Shown here in pieces: positions 11,028 to 22,415 of a stretch of DNA of 64,000 bases. Where the stretch lies: positions 41,202,728 through 41,266,727 of the forward strand of contig OX031069.1 of the NCBI GenBank assembly GCA_943736015.1, read 5' to 3'. Each line of letters starts with the position of its first letter. Position 1 is the first letter of the stretch. The stretch is from Tridacna crocea (Eukaryota; Mollusca; Bivalvia; Cardiida; Cardiidae). The notes beneath the pieces were generated by a model. The model was given only the letters and a program-made list of their open reading frames with translations, did no database searches and was not told where the DNA came from. A program made the translations under genes and the position numbers.

Positions 11028-11240
11028 ATTGTGGTGTCCGTGGTCGTGAGGTAGAGCATCGGTCTCATAACCTAAAGGTCCTGAGTTCGATACCTAAGAG
11101 CGGGTTTCAACTTTGGGATTTTTCATTGGCCCACACATTCGGCGCCAGTACCGGTGTAGTTCCCAGGAAGCAGAATCGAGAAAGATTAGTATAAGTTGTA
11201 AGAATTTGTTTCTCAATTGATGTATAATAAATACGTTGAA
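11028..11240 (+). mobile_element. S3 tRNA-derived SINE
   Basis: Head gtggtgtccgtggtcgtgag with A-box-like ggtcgtgaggtagagc and B-box-like gagttcgatacc. Body with tagttcccaggaagcagaat, tail with ataataaatacg. A second copy at 49262 matches over the whole length. Confidence 0.75.
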
Positions 11241-11422
11241 AACTAAAACTTAAAAAAAAATGTATCTCATAATTAAATAGGGTGTTTGGGTATGATGAAT
11301 CCATAAGTAAGTAATGGCTTGTTTGGTTCCATGGATCACAAAGATGCATTGAGTCCCTTTTCGTCGGAGCGTGGCTCGTTTCCATAAATTATTTGTTGCT
11401 TGGAATGTTGCTTCACGGGAAT

Positions 11423-12067
11423 ATATGGAATATATGGCCTGTAACATGTGCAAATGGGCATTTGGACATTTGCTTAAAGTGTCGTCTCGGATCAGCCTGC
11501 GCAGTCCGCGCAGGCTAATCCGAGACGACACTTTACGACTACATAAGATTTTGTCGTTATCTTCGCATTTCCTATTCTTCGATGAATCGACCTGTCTTAT
11601 AATTTATGATGCATCACCAGTCCCGAAAGCGGGCAGACTGTAATATCACACTCTATACAGTAGCAAGTACATGGAAAATAGCTGTTATCAATATGTTCGA
11701 GGAGAAATGAGACTTGCTTTAGCTCCAGATTTCTCTAAACTGCTCATCATTGCTGAGTTAATTGCACTAGGAAGCGTTTTACTGAGTAAATTTTTACTTT
11801 AGTTTGAAATTCAAAGTAAATTTTGTCGCGTAGGAAAATGGTTCGGTTCTGTACCTAGGATGCCCAAATTAGATAGATGAATATTTATAGGATGCCATCT
11901 AGCGGGAGATCATGTAGACTTTGTGCTACAGAGGACTAGCGCAAAACAGAAAATTGCATTACAACGGAGAGTTTCGTTTCGGATCAGCCTGAGCCGACTG
12001 CGCAGGCTTATCCGGATTGGCACTTTACGCCGATGTCGGAATGTCCCTTTTCGTGTGTTGTATGCCA
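11423..12067. mobile_element. Family C MITE split by a family D insertion
   Basis: Left half 11423-11554 (first hairpin perfect: cctgcgcagtccgcgcagg) and right half 11915-12067 (second hairpin decayed, gagccgactgcgcagg). The spacer is interrupted at agattttgt by the D element and resumes with agactttgt. Confidence 0.75.
11555..11914 (+). mobile_element. Family D element nested in family C
   Basis: 360 bp from CGTTATCTTCGCA to GCGGGAGATCATG, flanked by aagattttgt and tagactttgt (8 of 10 bases the same). It is younger than the C copy it splits. Confidence 0.7.
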
Positions 12068-12560
12068 TTACTAGGACCCCTTTTGCCAAAGTACGACTCT
12101 TTTACGTGATTCAGGTTATAAACAATATGAATGAGAATGTGATATGTACGATCGCGTGTTAAGATAATTGATTTAGATAATTGAGGCTAACGAAGAAGTT
12201 TATCTTTTCGCTACAATGTATTTTCTTTAATATGCAAAGTAAAAAAAAAACATGTTCACAGGTTTCGTAACATTTTGTAACTCGGTTTCTTGACAATATT
12301 TACGAGGATAAAACCGACGCCAACCAAATTTTCATTGGTGTGAAATCTTGCAGAATTGCAACATGATATTGGGCAATTAGAAACATGTTAAAAGAATACT
12401 GGCTTTCGTCCCTCCTTTTTTCTTTCGAACCTTTATTATTCATTTTTTCTGCACACAAACACAAACCCATCCCCGGTGACCCAGTTTTGATTCATTTTGT
12501 TATCGTTGAGGCTAACGTAATGATTCAAACCTGGGATCTGAGAATGATACAATCGAGCAA

Positions 12561-12660
12561 TTCCTTCCTTCCTTCCTTCCTTCCTTCCTTCCTTCCTCCC
12601 TTCCTGCCTTTCTTCCTTCCTTCCTTCCTTCCTTCCTTCCTTCCTTCCTTCCTTCCTTTC
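12561..12660 (+). repeat. (TTCC)n microsatellite
   Basis: About 25 tetranucleotide units with interruptions near 12597-12613. It creates an open frame of repeated S-F-L-P residues that is not a gene. Confidence 0.95.
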
Positions 12661-12828
12661 CCTCGTTCTTTTTATTCTTGCGGCAAATATTGTGAAATCA
12701 GATTTTCAGCGTTTTTATTTATTTAATTTTTTTTTCTGCTCAAATCTTATTATTTGAAGTCATTAAAGCTCGGATTAGAAACATCAGCGGACGACAACAA
12801 GATGCGATTCAAATTAGGGATTTGACTT

Positions 12829-13340
12829 AGGGTCTACGGCCCCTTAACCGGATATTAAAAGGCGGATTCTGCCGAGATTGGCCAAAAAGCCTTTACGAAA
12901 ACGTGGATGTTACACGAGTTTTACCGATGAGTTGATGGGTCGACGACCCCTTCCTCTCACATTAAAAGACGGAAGCTGCCGAAATCGGCCGAATAGCCTT
13001 TACGAAAACGTCGATTTTACACGACTGCCCCTACTTTCATTTAACCCTTTCCCAAACGACAAATTTTAGACCCTTCCAAACTCAAAGAGGTGGCAGACGA
13101 CAATTTCAAATTTGATAAAAATGGTAGAAAGTTCTCCAAATGGGTAGAAAATGCTGTGGGAAAAGGAGAAATTGCTCGTTACACGCAATTTCTCCTTTTC
13201 CCACAGTGTTTTCAAAAGACTTGTACTACAGACACGTAAAAACAAAGGCTTGTTTGGGACAGGGTTAAAAGACAGAAGCTGCCGAGACTGACCGAATGGC
13301 CTTTACGGAAACGTCGAACTTAACCGATGAGTTAGCGTTC
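12829..13340 (+). repeat. Tandem repeat of about 107 bp, three units, hit by a MITE
   Basis: Units share attaaaagacggaagctgcc, gccgaatagcc, tttacgaaaacgtcga and ttttaccgatgagtt. The third unit is interrupted by the family A element at 13041-13268. A single related unit lies at 27690-27790 and a scrap at 27385-27410. Confidence 0.7.
13041..13268 (-). mobile_element. Family A MITE in a tandem unit, with empty-site comparison
   Basis: Exactly 228 bp with TTAA at 13041-13044 and 13265-13268. The flanks read ctactttcat and aagacagaagctgcc. Unfilled units read ctcacaTTAAaagacgg (about 12953) and ctcataTTAAaagacgg (about 27714). The element therefore entered a single TTAA and duplicated it. Its hairpin is the ATTGCTCG variant (gagaaattgctcgttacac). 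Confidence 0.9.
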
Positions 13341-13435
13341 GTAATCCTAGAGAAGGCTAGAAAAGTGAGAACGCTGATGACATGCATGTTTCTTTTTACC
13401 CACGATTTCAAAAACTTTCCATACGGCCATTATTC

Positions 13436-13622
13436 CTTGGACTGTTGAGCGCGAATAGTGTAAAATAAGATCAGACTGCACAGAACGTGCAGTCTTATCT
13501 TTGGGTCTACACTGTCCGATAAGGAGATATTATTACCCTGAACCTCACTCCGAAATAGAATTATATGGATTTTCAAAATCGAATTGAAAATCTAATTTTA
13601 ATTATTTAGCAGGATAAGGGTA
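13436..13622 (-). mobile_element. Family B MITE
   Basis: Hairpin aagatcagactgcac / gtgcagtcttatcttt, then ctacactgtccgataaggag and a right end gcaggataaggg. The outer ends have decayed and lack TTAA. Confidence 0.65.
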
Positions 13623-13663
13623 AAAACGTGTGCTAGTTTGGTCAGCAGTTGATAAGGTGCTTG

Positions 13664-14006
13664 CATTATATCCCGCATTCTATAAATACTCATCTATCTA
13701 ATTTGGGCATCCTGGATACAGAACCGAACCACTTTCCTATGCGACAGCTGTTACTTTGAATATCAAACTAAAATAAACGTTTACTCAATAAAACGCTACC
13801 TCGTGCAATTCACTCGGCTGTGATCAGCAGTTTAGAGAAATCTGGAGCTAAAGCAGGTCTAAATTCTCACCAAACGTATTGATAAAGCTATTTCCTACAT
13901 TGCTACCTTATAGAGCGTAATATTACAGTCTGCCCGCTTTCGGGGCTAGTGATGTGTCATATAAGACAGGTCGAATCTTCGAAGAATATGACATGAGAAG
14001 ACAACG
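13664..14006 (-). mobile_element. Family D element
   Basis: 343 bp in reverse orientation (CATTATATCCCGCATTC to GAGAAGACAACG). Flanks aaggtgcttg (13654-13663) and aaggcgctta (14007-14016) agree at 8 of 10 bases. Confidence 0.75.
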
Positions 14007-14058
14007 AAGGCGCTTATTTAGAATTTTATAATCTCCCTAAACTTAATTGATCACGTGA

Positions 14059-14280
14059 TTAACTATTTACCAAACGGCAATTTGTTTTTGATTGGGCCAG
14101 ATTGAAAGCATCTGCAGATAACAAGTTAAATCTTGTTAATATGATAATTACTGACATTGATAGGATAGAAAATACTGTGGGAAAAGGAGAAAACCAGCAT
14201 TTTCTCCTTTTCCCAAATTTTTTTCTATAGGCTTCTTTCTCACAGTCGTTAAAAGTCGGAATTATGTGGTAAATAGCTAA
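14059..14280 (-). mobile_element. Family A MITE with shortened hairpin tip
   Basis: TTAA at 14059-14062. The arms are good but the hairpin tip is deleted (gagaaaaccagcattttctcc). The right end ggtaaatagctaa is nearly TTAA. Confidence 0.7.
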
Positions 14281-14439
14281 GGGAGTCAGCAGCAAAATGA
14301 AGACAGGAGATGGCCGTCTTGAATGTCGCTGGCTTTGTTTGTACTGGAGTTAGCCGCTTAGGGCATATCACGGAGATTAGCGCACCTACGCATAATTTTT
14401 TTTCCAAGCCATTGAATATTTTTCTCGCATTTATCAGAG

Positions 14440-14565
14440 GATAGAGACAAAAAAAAAACATCATAAGGAAAGTTTGCCTTAACCGGGTATCGAGCCCACA
14501 ACTACCAGGTAACGAGTTAGATACTCTTAACACTGATCTACCTGGCCGAGCTGTATGCCTTTGGA
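14440..14565 (-). repeat. SINE fragment with tRNA-like head
   Basis: On the minus strand, ggccaggtagatcagtgtta resembles an A-box region and tgggctcgatacccggtt a B box. This is close to the S2 head but with a different body. Fragmentary. Confidence 0.5.
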
Positions 14566-14859
14566 GAGGGCGTGGAAGGCACAGGTGTCTGTGACTGATA
14601 GCATCTCCCCCTTTGGGTAGTAATTTCAAAACATGGCTACCGGATGACAATAAAAGAAAACAACTTTATGTATTGCGGCGATTGGATGAAATGTAAACAA
14701 AAATGCCGGATAAAGCCTGTATGTCCTAATAGTTGTATTACATTAAAACAAGTTATATCCGTTTCGAAATGTACTTTCTCACAAAAATGCTCATTTGCAA
14801 TTCATAGTCCTTAATGATACCATATGAGTAATCTAACGTGATTTTGAGGTAATGTACAT

Positions 14860-16960
14860 AGCAACAAGCCCTCGTAAATTGCTGTTCAGTCACATTCACC
14901 CGGCCCAATCGGACATGAACTTTTGATGGCTGAATACGGAGAAACAGGGGCGCATAATTGTCATGAAATTCAGTTTTGCCAAACTCGATCGAACATGTTA
15001 TTTGAAGGCTGAGGACAGAGCAATAGACTGTTCGTTCACGTCCGCCCAGTACAATATTGCGTGTAATTTTGAGGGTTGAGTTAGGAGCAACAGAAGCTTG
15101 TAACGGGCTATTCACTGGCGTCCGCAAAGCACAACCTGTCGTGTAATTTTGAGGGTTGAGTATGGAGCAACAGACGAACGTAATGAACTGTTAACACAAG
15201 TCCGCCAGGCACAATCAACATGTAATTTTGAGGGCTGAGTAAGGGGCAACAGACACACGTAACGAAATGTTCACACACGTCTGCCAGGCACAATCTGGCG
15301 TGTAATTTTGAGGGCTGAGTAAGGGGCAACAGACACACGTAACGAAATGTTCACTCACGTCCGCCAGACACAATCTGGCGTGTAATTGTGAGGGCAGAGT
15401 AAGAAGTAACAGAGACACGTAACGAAGTGTTTACGCACGTCCGCAAGACACAATCTGAAATGTAATTTTGAGGGCTGAGTAAGGAGCAACAGACACACGT
15501 AAGAACTGTTCACACATGTCCGCAAGGCACAATCTGACATATAATTTTCAGGGCTGAATAAGGCGCAACAGATGCACCTAACAAACTGTTCACTTACGTC
15601 CGCCAGGCACAATCTGGCGTGTGATTTTGAGGGCTGAGTAAGGAGCATCAGACACACGTAACGAATTGTTCATACACATCCGCAAGGCATAGTCTGGCGT
15701 GAAATTGTGAGGGCTGAGTATAGAGCAACGGACGCACGTGACGAACTGTTCACTCACGTCCGCCAGGCACAATCAGACATGTAACTTTGAGAACTGAGTA
15801 AAGAGCAACAGATGCACTTAACGAACTGTTCACACACGTCCCCAGGCACAATCTGGTGTGTTATTCCGGGAGCTGAGTAAGGAGCAACAGACGCACGTAA
15901 CGAACTGTTCACTCACGTCCGCCAGGCACAATCTGGTGTGTTCTTCCGGGAGCTGAGTAAGGAGCAATAGACGCACGTAACGAACTGTTCACTCACGTCC
16001 ACCAGGTACAATCTGGTGTGAAATTCCGGGAGCTGAGTAGGGAGCAATAGACGCACGTAACGAACTGTTCACTCAGGTCCGCCAGGCACAATGTTTCGTG
16101 TTATTCTGGGAGCTGAGTAAGGAGCAACAGACGCACGTGACGAGCTGTTCACTAACGTCCGTCAGGCACAATCTGGTGTGTTCTTCCGGGAGCTGAGTAA
16201 GGAGCAACAGACGCACGTAACGAACTGTTCACTCACGTCCGCCAGGCACAATCTGGTGCGTTCTTCCGGGAGCTGAGTAAGGAGCAACAAACGCACGTAA
16301 CGAACTGTTCACTAACGTCTGCCAGGCACAATCTGGTGTGTTCTTCCGGGAGCTGAGTAAGGAGCAACAGACGCACGTGACGAGCTGTTCACTCACGTCC
16401 GCCAGGCACATTCTGATATGTAATATTGAGAGCTAGTTACGTCCACCAGGCACAATTTGGTGTGTTATTCTGGGAGCTGAGTAAGGAGCAACAGACGCAC
16501 GTAACGAACTGTTCACTAACGTCCACTAGGCACAATCTGGTGTGTTCTTCCGGGAGCTGAGTAAGGAGCAACAGACGCACGTGACGAGCTGTTCGCTCAC
16601 GTCCACCAGGCACAATCTGGCGTGAAATTTTGAGTGCTGAGTAAGGTGCAACAGACGCACGTAACGAACTGTTCACTCACGTCCGCCGGGCACATTCTGA
16701 TATGTAATATTGAGAGCTAGTTATGTCCACCAGGCACAATCTGGTGTGTTATTCTGGGAGCTGAGTAAGGAGCAACAGACGCGCGTAACGAACTGTTCAA
16801 ACACGTCCACCAGGCACAATCTGGTGTGTTATTCCGGGAGCTGAGTAAGGAGCAACAAATGCACGTAACGAACTGTTCAAACACGTCCACCAGGCACAAT
16901 CTGACATTCAATTTTGAGAGCTGATAGGAGCAACAGACGAATGTAACGAACTCTTCACTC
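14860..16960 (-). repeat. 80-bp satellite array, about 25 units
   Basis: Period 80 measured from repeated cgaactgttcac at 15901, 15981, 16061, 16141 and 16221. Two blocks differ: left units carry taattttgagggctgag, right units carry ttcttccgggagctgag. A shortened unit (attctgatatgtaatattga) occurs at 16409 and again 284 bp on at 16693, a small higher-order repeat. The left edge is diverged. The right edge abuts a half MITE. Stop-poor frames across it are by-products of the repetition. Confidence 0.9.
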
Positions 16961-17101
16961 ACCGGCATTTTCTCATTTTTCCTACAATCGTTTTATTCTT
17001 TCCGAAAAGAAGTTTCACTTTTATAGCCACTTTTGTTTTGTCGTATGCAAATGCTTTCAACTTGGACCAGTCTCAAATTGTGTCGTTTGGTAAAAAATTA
17101 A
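16961..17101 (+). mobile_element. Right half of a family A MITE at the satellite edge
   Basis: Begins in the hairpin (ccggcattttctc) directly after the last satellite unit and runs through tcgtatgcaaatgctttcaa to gtcgtttggtaaaaaattaa. The left half is absent. Confidence 0.7.
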
Positions 17102-17811
17102 ACCCTCCTTTCGCCAGAGTATGGTTGAAATGGAATTGGGTCAGTGAAAGGGACTGTAAAGCATTCCTTATTCAATGTGAATGAACGTCAAACGTTTATA
17201 ACTACGAAGGTCAAAATCCTCCAACTTCAATAAATGCATATTTACGTTATTTACTTAAAAATCATTTACACATTAGGAATGTTTGAAGGCAAAAAATCAT
17301 CTCTCCCCAAAAAGACAGATATCTATCAAATTGAAATCTGTGTCGCATTTGAAATCCCTCCAAAAATGACATGAATCTCAAAAATGTGAACACTTAAAAT
17401 GCAAAGAACAGCTTCCAATACTGAAAGTGTAGATCAAGATTATATTACATAATCGAGTCTCTCTGATCTCAGATTTGCACTTTCTGTATGATACTTTGTG
17501 TAATATTCTGATTTAGATATTCTTGACCCCATGATTTCAATTTCCTAAGTGTTTCCTATTGATCGAAATTTTCCATTGCAATCCTGAAGCACTCGAAGGG
17601 TGCGATTCAATAAATTGCCACCCCCAAACATTTTCATAATGAAAATTTAAGAATTAAAGTATTTGATATTAAAAATCGAAGGCGTAGGAGTTTGACGGGA
17701 GGGGAGAGGTTGTACCAGAAACTAACCTGTGTGTTTTATTGGAAATAGGGCCACAGATGGCGCCATAGACCACTTGTCGTAAATCTAACCCTCATCCAAA
17801 TAGATAATAGA
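17102..17811. other. Mostly unassigned sequence
   Basis: No gene seen. A weak family B-like hairpin remnant (gtgtagatcaagatt ... ctgatctcagatttgcac) lies at about 17427-17485. Confidence 0.4.
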
Positions 17812-18083
17812 TGTTGGTTGGTTGTATTGGGATTTAATGCCACTTTAACAGCTAAGGTCATATCATGGCGGTCGGTGACGCACATGTGTTTTCTGGCTTT
17901 CTCATACCAGTACTAACCCAACTTTCTTTCCAAAGTCACTGACTACTCTTCACACATGATACAGCAGGGATGAGACGCGAAAATACGCCGGAAAGAAAGT
18001 ACGCCTCGCCTCAACCGGGTATCGAACTCACAACCACCAGGTCATGAGTCCGACACGCTCACCACTGAGCCATCCGGGCGGAC
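17812..18083 (-). mobile_element. S2 SINE
   Basis: Full-length S2 with head at the right (catgagtccgacacgctcac complement of the A-box region; gggtatcgaactc the B box). Flanks tagataata and tagatcata suggest a decayed target duplication. Confidence 0.8.
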
Positions 18084-18084
18084 T

Positions 18085-18284
18085 AGATCATAATAAAAAC
18101 GAAATTTTCTATTCGATAGTAAAAACCCAATTGTTGCTTTTTCAAAGGTATATTGCGGGGAATGATATCGCCTTATCGGACAGTGTAGATCCAAGATCAG
18201 ACTGCACGTTCTGTGCAGTCTGATCTTGGATCTAAACTGTCCACAAAAGAGTCAGTGAGTCGCACTCAGCAGCCTAAGGGTTAA
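18085..18284 (+). mobile_element. Family B MITE
   Basis: Perfect palindrome between gtgtagatccaagatcagac and its complement at about 18186-18240. Right end gcagcctaaggg followed by TTAA at 18281-18284. The left end is lost against the preceding SINE. Confidence 0.75.
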
Positions 18285-18310
18285 ATTTGTAGATTTTTTT
18301 TTTCTGATGT

Positions 18311-18705
18311 AAAGGTGGGTATCTACAATTTTCACATCCCACCGAATTAAAACATTTTTATATCACTGAAATTTATTTGAAAAAAAAAATACAAGTCATT
18401 TATAATTAAGAATCACAAAATTACTAAAATAATTTTTTGATGGTATTCCCGTAAAAGGCTATGTAGCCTTTAAAGCTATTTTTAGATTTCCCACCAAAAT
18501 TAAAATGCATTGTTGGAATGTTAAGTAACTGGCACGTGACTAATGACACTGAAATTCCATAACATGTAATTATTTTCCTTAATGTCTTCTTCGGACTCTA
18601 TGTTTGAAGCTTCGTCTGTATATTTCCGGTGTGTAAAAGAGCGAGTTGCTCAATTTAAAAATAGACCGTGTTTCCAGTCGGTGTCGACCTGGGCTGTAGT
18701 AAAAT
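18311..18705 (+). repeat. Family I dispersed repeat (reference entry)
   Basis: About 395 bp from aaggtgggtatctaca to ggtgtcgacctgggc. Matches 62547-62925 in the same orientation and 52840-53210 in reverse, through atcactgaaatttattt, ggctatgtagcctttaa, ggcacgtgactaatgac, gtcttcttcggac and gaagcttcgtctgta. No frame is conserved among the copies. Confidence 0.75.
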
Positions 18706-18709
18706 GCAA

Positions 18710-18830
18710 AAAAAGAGATTTTTTTCTGGAAAAAATGGGATAAAAGCTCAGTAGACATGATGGAAAAAGGAAGAATTATTCATTAGAAGAAATTTCTGCT
18801 TTTCCCACAGTATTTTTCAAAGAGGAAATA
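18710..18830 (-). repeat. Degenerate family A fragment
   Basis: gatggaaaaaggaagaatta / ctgcttttcccacagtattt is a decayed hairpin core only. Confidence 0.35.
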
Positions 18831-18956
18831 GCCATACTTCCAGAAATATGTATACTTCAACAGCTTCAATTTTCTGCCTGTTTCATTGTTTGCTGTGTAA
18901 CTGGACTTTTTTTCCCAGCTAGTTCTTTACCAGTCATATCATCCTTACACTGGCAG

Positions 18957-19018
18957 GCCAGTTTTGATGCTATCACCTTCATCCTGAAAGGATAGCATGA
19001 CAACTGGCCTGCCAGTGT
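18957..19018. repeat. Inverted repeat
   Basis: ACACTGGCAGGCCAG followed by tttgatgctatc faces gatagcatgac and CTGGCCTGCCAGTGT, with a short loop near 18985. No other copy seen. Confidence 0.8.
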
Positions 19019-19784
19019 CAGGGAAACGTCAGAAACTGTATCATTTTCAGCGTTGGATGGCTGACATTGCGTAATCTTTTTTCTTTTTCCACGACAAATA
19101 AGCATTCGTTTTGATGAAAACTTCCCCTTTTTTTTTCGACCATAGAATACCATGGCTAGTGCTACCGTGCTAGTATTATCCGTAGAATGTTCGGTTCGCT
19201 GTTACTATTGCCATATGTGCGAAAAATACACAATAGCGCTGATAGTTTTACTTTCTGTGACAATTACACATGCGCAGAATGGATGCGCGTAAACATTTAT
19301 ACCAAACGTCGTTAAAAGAGTTCTAATTTATCAAATGTGAATTCGTATGGAAAAAAATGGATGGTTTATTTCTGCATATCATACTCGTATTCACAAACAA
19401 GACAGGCGAAACGAGCATTGTTTTTGTTTGTGCGCCTTTAAAGGCCGTCGTGCTACATAATTTATGACGTAATGCTCGTTTTATGTAGATTTCGCTTCCC
19501 AACAAAGGAAAAGTTACATTTTACCCCATTTCTGTTAGTTTTGAGTCGAAATGTTAAAAAAAATGTGGCAAACGGAGAAACTACTCATGATTTGTATTTT
19601 TTTCCCCTTTTGCTTCCATTGCTGTGAATTCCTCTATATATACACGAGTACATTAAATCTTAACTGATATATATATTCCTGTCTCACAATGAAGATATGA
19701 ATATTGTCTCAGGGGCTAAGAAGGAAAATCTTACAGGATGTAAGCATTTGAAAAAGAAAAACAGAATTGTTATGTAAGATAATT

Positions 19785-19915
19785 GGCTTGCAACATGGGA
19801 AAAGGGGCATCAGGACATTTGCGTAAAGTGCCGTCTTGGATCAAGACGGCATTTTACGATTGCATTAGACTTTGTGCTACAGTAAACTTGTGCAAAACAG
19901 AAAATTGCATAAATA
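19785..19915. repeat. Family C fragment
   Basis: gcttgcaacatgggaaaagg, gacatttgcgtaaagtgccg, a shortened hairpin, then gactttgtgctacagtaaac and gcaaaacagaaaattgca. The second half is absent. Confidence 0.65.
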
Positions 19916-19992
19916 CCTTTCAAAGCATGGAAACTACTGTGTAGATGAGAATCAGAAACTGTACGGTCAATCAAAGAGATACATGTAGTTAA

Positions 19993-20702
19993 ACAAGAGG
20001 ACCAAGATGGCCCTTGATCGCTCACCTTAATTCTTGATAGGACCATAGCCAACTTTGTTTTAGGTATTGAAACTTTGGAAACAAAATTATTATTTTTGCA
20101 AAGCAATTTGAAAAGGTCATCTGTAAAGAGTCATTTTAAAACCTGTCATCACCCCTACAATCATGTCCACAGCAATGATTTTGATGGATCAGAATTCTGC
20201 AAATAATTGTTTTGATAGTTCACCCATGGAGAATTTGTTGAAGAAGAGCACATGCTCAATAGTGACTAAAAACATAAGTCGAACAAGAGCACCACATACA
20301 GGTGCCAACAACTTGCTGTTGTTTTTCGACAGATAAAAAATGTCCCCAACAATTTTTGAAAAGGGTCACCTTACGGACATTTCTGTAAAATTATTTCAAA
20401 ATCTGACTAGCCGTTCCAGAGAACAATAATTACGAAATTCCTCTTCATGTCCTTGTAGTTGAAATATCCCCCACCACCACAGCCAAGTTTCTGGACAGAT
20501 CACAAGGTTGTGAACAAGTTTTGAAAAGAGTCACGCAAGGAACATTTCTGTGAAATTATTCCAAAATCTGACCAGCGGTTTCAGAGAAAAATAATTTTTC
20601 AGAATTTCTTCATCTCTGTATAGTGCAAATAGCCTACAGCCATCAGAGCCATGTTTCTTGATGGAGCAGAATTTCTTGAACAATTTGCAAAAAAAAGGTC
20701 AG
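19993..20702 (+). repeat. Family J dispersed repeat, two adjoining segments
   Basis: Starts aacaagaggaccaagatggc with ttgatcgctcacc, a repeat commonly met in bivalve sequence. A second segment starts aacaagagcaccacatacag at 20282. Within it a block with acatttctgt(a/g)aaattatt and caaaatctgac occurs twice (about 20378 and 20547). No coding frame. Confidence 0.6.
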
Positions 20703-20819
20703 AGGTATAGTGTGTAATCCATAAACAGGAGGTCTGAAGTTAGAGCTTCACTAGAAGCAGTAAGCCTCTCGTAGGGGTGTCGTTGGGAAAGACACTCCAG
20801 AGCTACAGCTTAGTATTGC

Positions 20820-21047
20820 TTAACCCTTTCCCAAACAAACCCTGTTTTTACGGGTCTGGAATAGTAGCCTTGTGAAAACATTGTGGGGAAAGGAGAAAAT
20901 ACTGGTAACCAGCATTTTCTCCTTTTCCCACAATGTTTTCTACCCTATCAGAGACAGAAATCATCTTTTCAACAAGAGTTGAATTGACGTCTGCAAATGC
21001 TTTCAATTTGGTCTAGTCCAAAAATTTGTTGTTTGGGAAAGGGTTAA
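20820..21047 (+). mobile_element. Family A MITE, intact 228-bp copy
   Basis: TTAA at 20820-20823 and 21044-21047. Ends CCCTTTCCCAAAC and GTTTGGGAAAGGG are near-perfect inverted repeats and the central hairpin is almost perfect. One of the best copies. Confidence 0.9.
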
Positions 21048-21094
21048 CTCAAAGACATACATGTACATGAATATGGGAGCTGTCGCCCTTACAT

Positions 21095-21355
21095 GGCCTG
21101 CAACACGCTAAAAGAGGCATTTGAACACTTGCGTAAAGTGTCGTCTCGGATCAGCCTTCGCACTCAGCATACACTAACCCAAAACGACAATCTCCGTTTT
21201 TATGTAATTTTCTGTTTTGCGCAAGTCTACTGTAGCATAAAAATCTAATGTAGTCGTAAAGTGCCGTCTCGGATTAACATGCGCGAACTGCGCAAGCTAA
21301 TCCGGGACGACATTTTACGCAAATGTCCGAAAGTCTTTCTTCGCGTGTCATATGG
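21095..21355. mobile_element. Family C MITE, diverged ends
   Basis: ggcctgcaacacgctaaaag at the left, cgcgtgtcatatgg at the right. The first hairpin is damaged (gccttcgcactcagcatac), the second is well kept (catgcgcgaactgcgcaagc). Confidence 0.7.
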
Positions 21356-21607
21356 CACAAACAATGTTAAAACTGGCGTCAAACCAACACACAAACAATA
21401 AACAAATTATTCTAAGATGTAGATAAGACCATTCATGTTCATTTCAGATATAATAGTATCGAACCGTTATCCTTCCATGACATTTCAATAGCTTAAGGAT
21501 ATCGGACAGTCAACACCCACTTCAGACATTATCATTCCATGATGCAATCTATACCAGACTTGGTCTCTGAAGTGGTGTGTCCAACGACACTCCCAAGTGG
21601 GTTTTTC

Positions 21608-21819
21608 AACCCTTATCCTGTTATATAAATAAAACGAGATTTTCAATTCGATAGTAAAAACCCCAAATATTGCTATCTCACGGGTATGTTTCGGAGAATA
21701 ATAATCTCCTTATCGGACAGTATAGATCCAAGATCAGACTGCACATTCTGTGCAGTCTGATCTTGATCTACACTGTCCGCAAAAAGGTCGTTGAGTCTCG
21801 CTTAGCAGCCTAAGGGTTA
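21608..21819 (+). mobile_element. Family B MITE
   Basis: Ends CCCTTATCCTG and gcagcctaaggg. Hairpin gatccaagatcagactgcac with near-perfect complement. The flanking TTAA is degraded on both sides. Confidence 0.8.
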
Positions 21820-21984
21820 CAGAAACATCATTGCTTTCATTCATAGTTTTCATTCAGAAGGAATTATTTGTCTCATAGGTTGAGTAATAGACTTGAAGAC
21901 ATTTACGCAAATCCAAGGTATAAATATGTAAATTCTATTTGTCTATTATGTGGGAGGGGGAATAGGACGTAACCCTACATTGTG

Positions 21985-22198
21985 AAATGCCGAGTTTAAG
22001 CCACTCATAGAAAGACAAGAAAAACGTTTTTTGTGAAACACTGAAGGGAAAAAGGAGAAAATGCTGGTAACCAGCATTTTTTTCTTTTCCTAATCTTTTT
22101 AAAGACAGGTTCTCATACCTTAACTGTATTGAATAAGTTATCCTTAAATATCTTGGGTTTGGACTCGTTCAAAACTTTGTCGTTTTGTACAGAATTAA
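21985..22198 (+). mobile_element. Family A MITE, diverged ends
   Basis: Hairpin gagaaaatgctggtaaccag at about 22058. Right end aactttgtcgttttgtacag. The left third is weak. Confidence 0.65.
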
Positions 22199-22415
22199 GG
22201 CTTTCACTGCCAAATAAATAGACTTGGCTTCTCTTAGCGGCAAAAATTACTTTTTCCATCGCGAGATAAAAACCATTTTTTTGTTTAAATTGTTATTACA
22301 TGTAGCGGTCAATATCAAGTCTATATGATACTATACTTTTTATGCAATCTGATCTGTATCAACACCGCAGACAAAAGTAATTTCTATCGCAAATAACAGA
22401 GAAAGGGTTAAAGGT
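22199..22415 (+). repeat. Degenerate family B-like copy
   Basis: Starts taaggctttcactgcc and ends acagagaaagggttaa (TTAA at about 22408). The hairpin is almost lost (gcaatctgatctgtatcaac). Confidence 0.35.

Noticed and set aside
12385-12726. Open frame with SFLPSFLPSFLP residues
   Set aside because: Translation of the (TTCC)n microsatellite.
15108-16968. Minus-strand frames reading CLADVSEQFVTCVCC-type repeats as a cysteine-rich protein
   Set aside because: They are translations of the 80-bp satellite. The 80-bp period shifts frame every unit, so no long repeat protein is encoded.
18866-19153. 95-codon minus-strand frame, lysine-rich
   Set aside because: It crosses the inverted repeat at 18957-19018 and a poly-A/T tract. 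No signal, domain or splice support.
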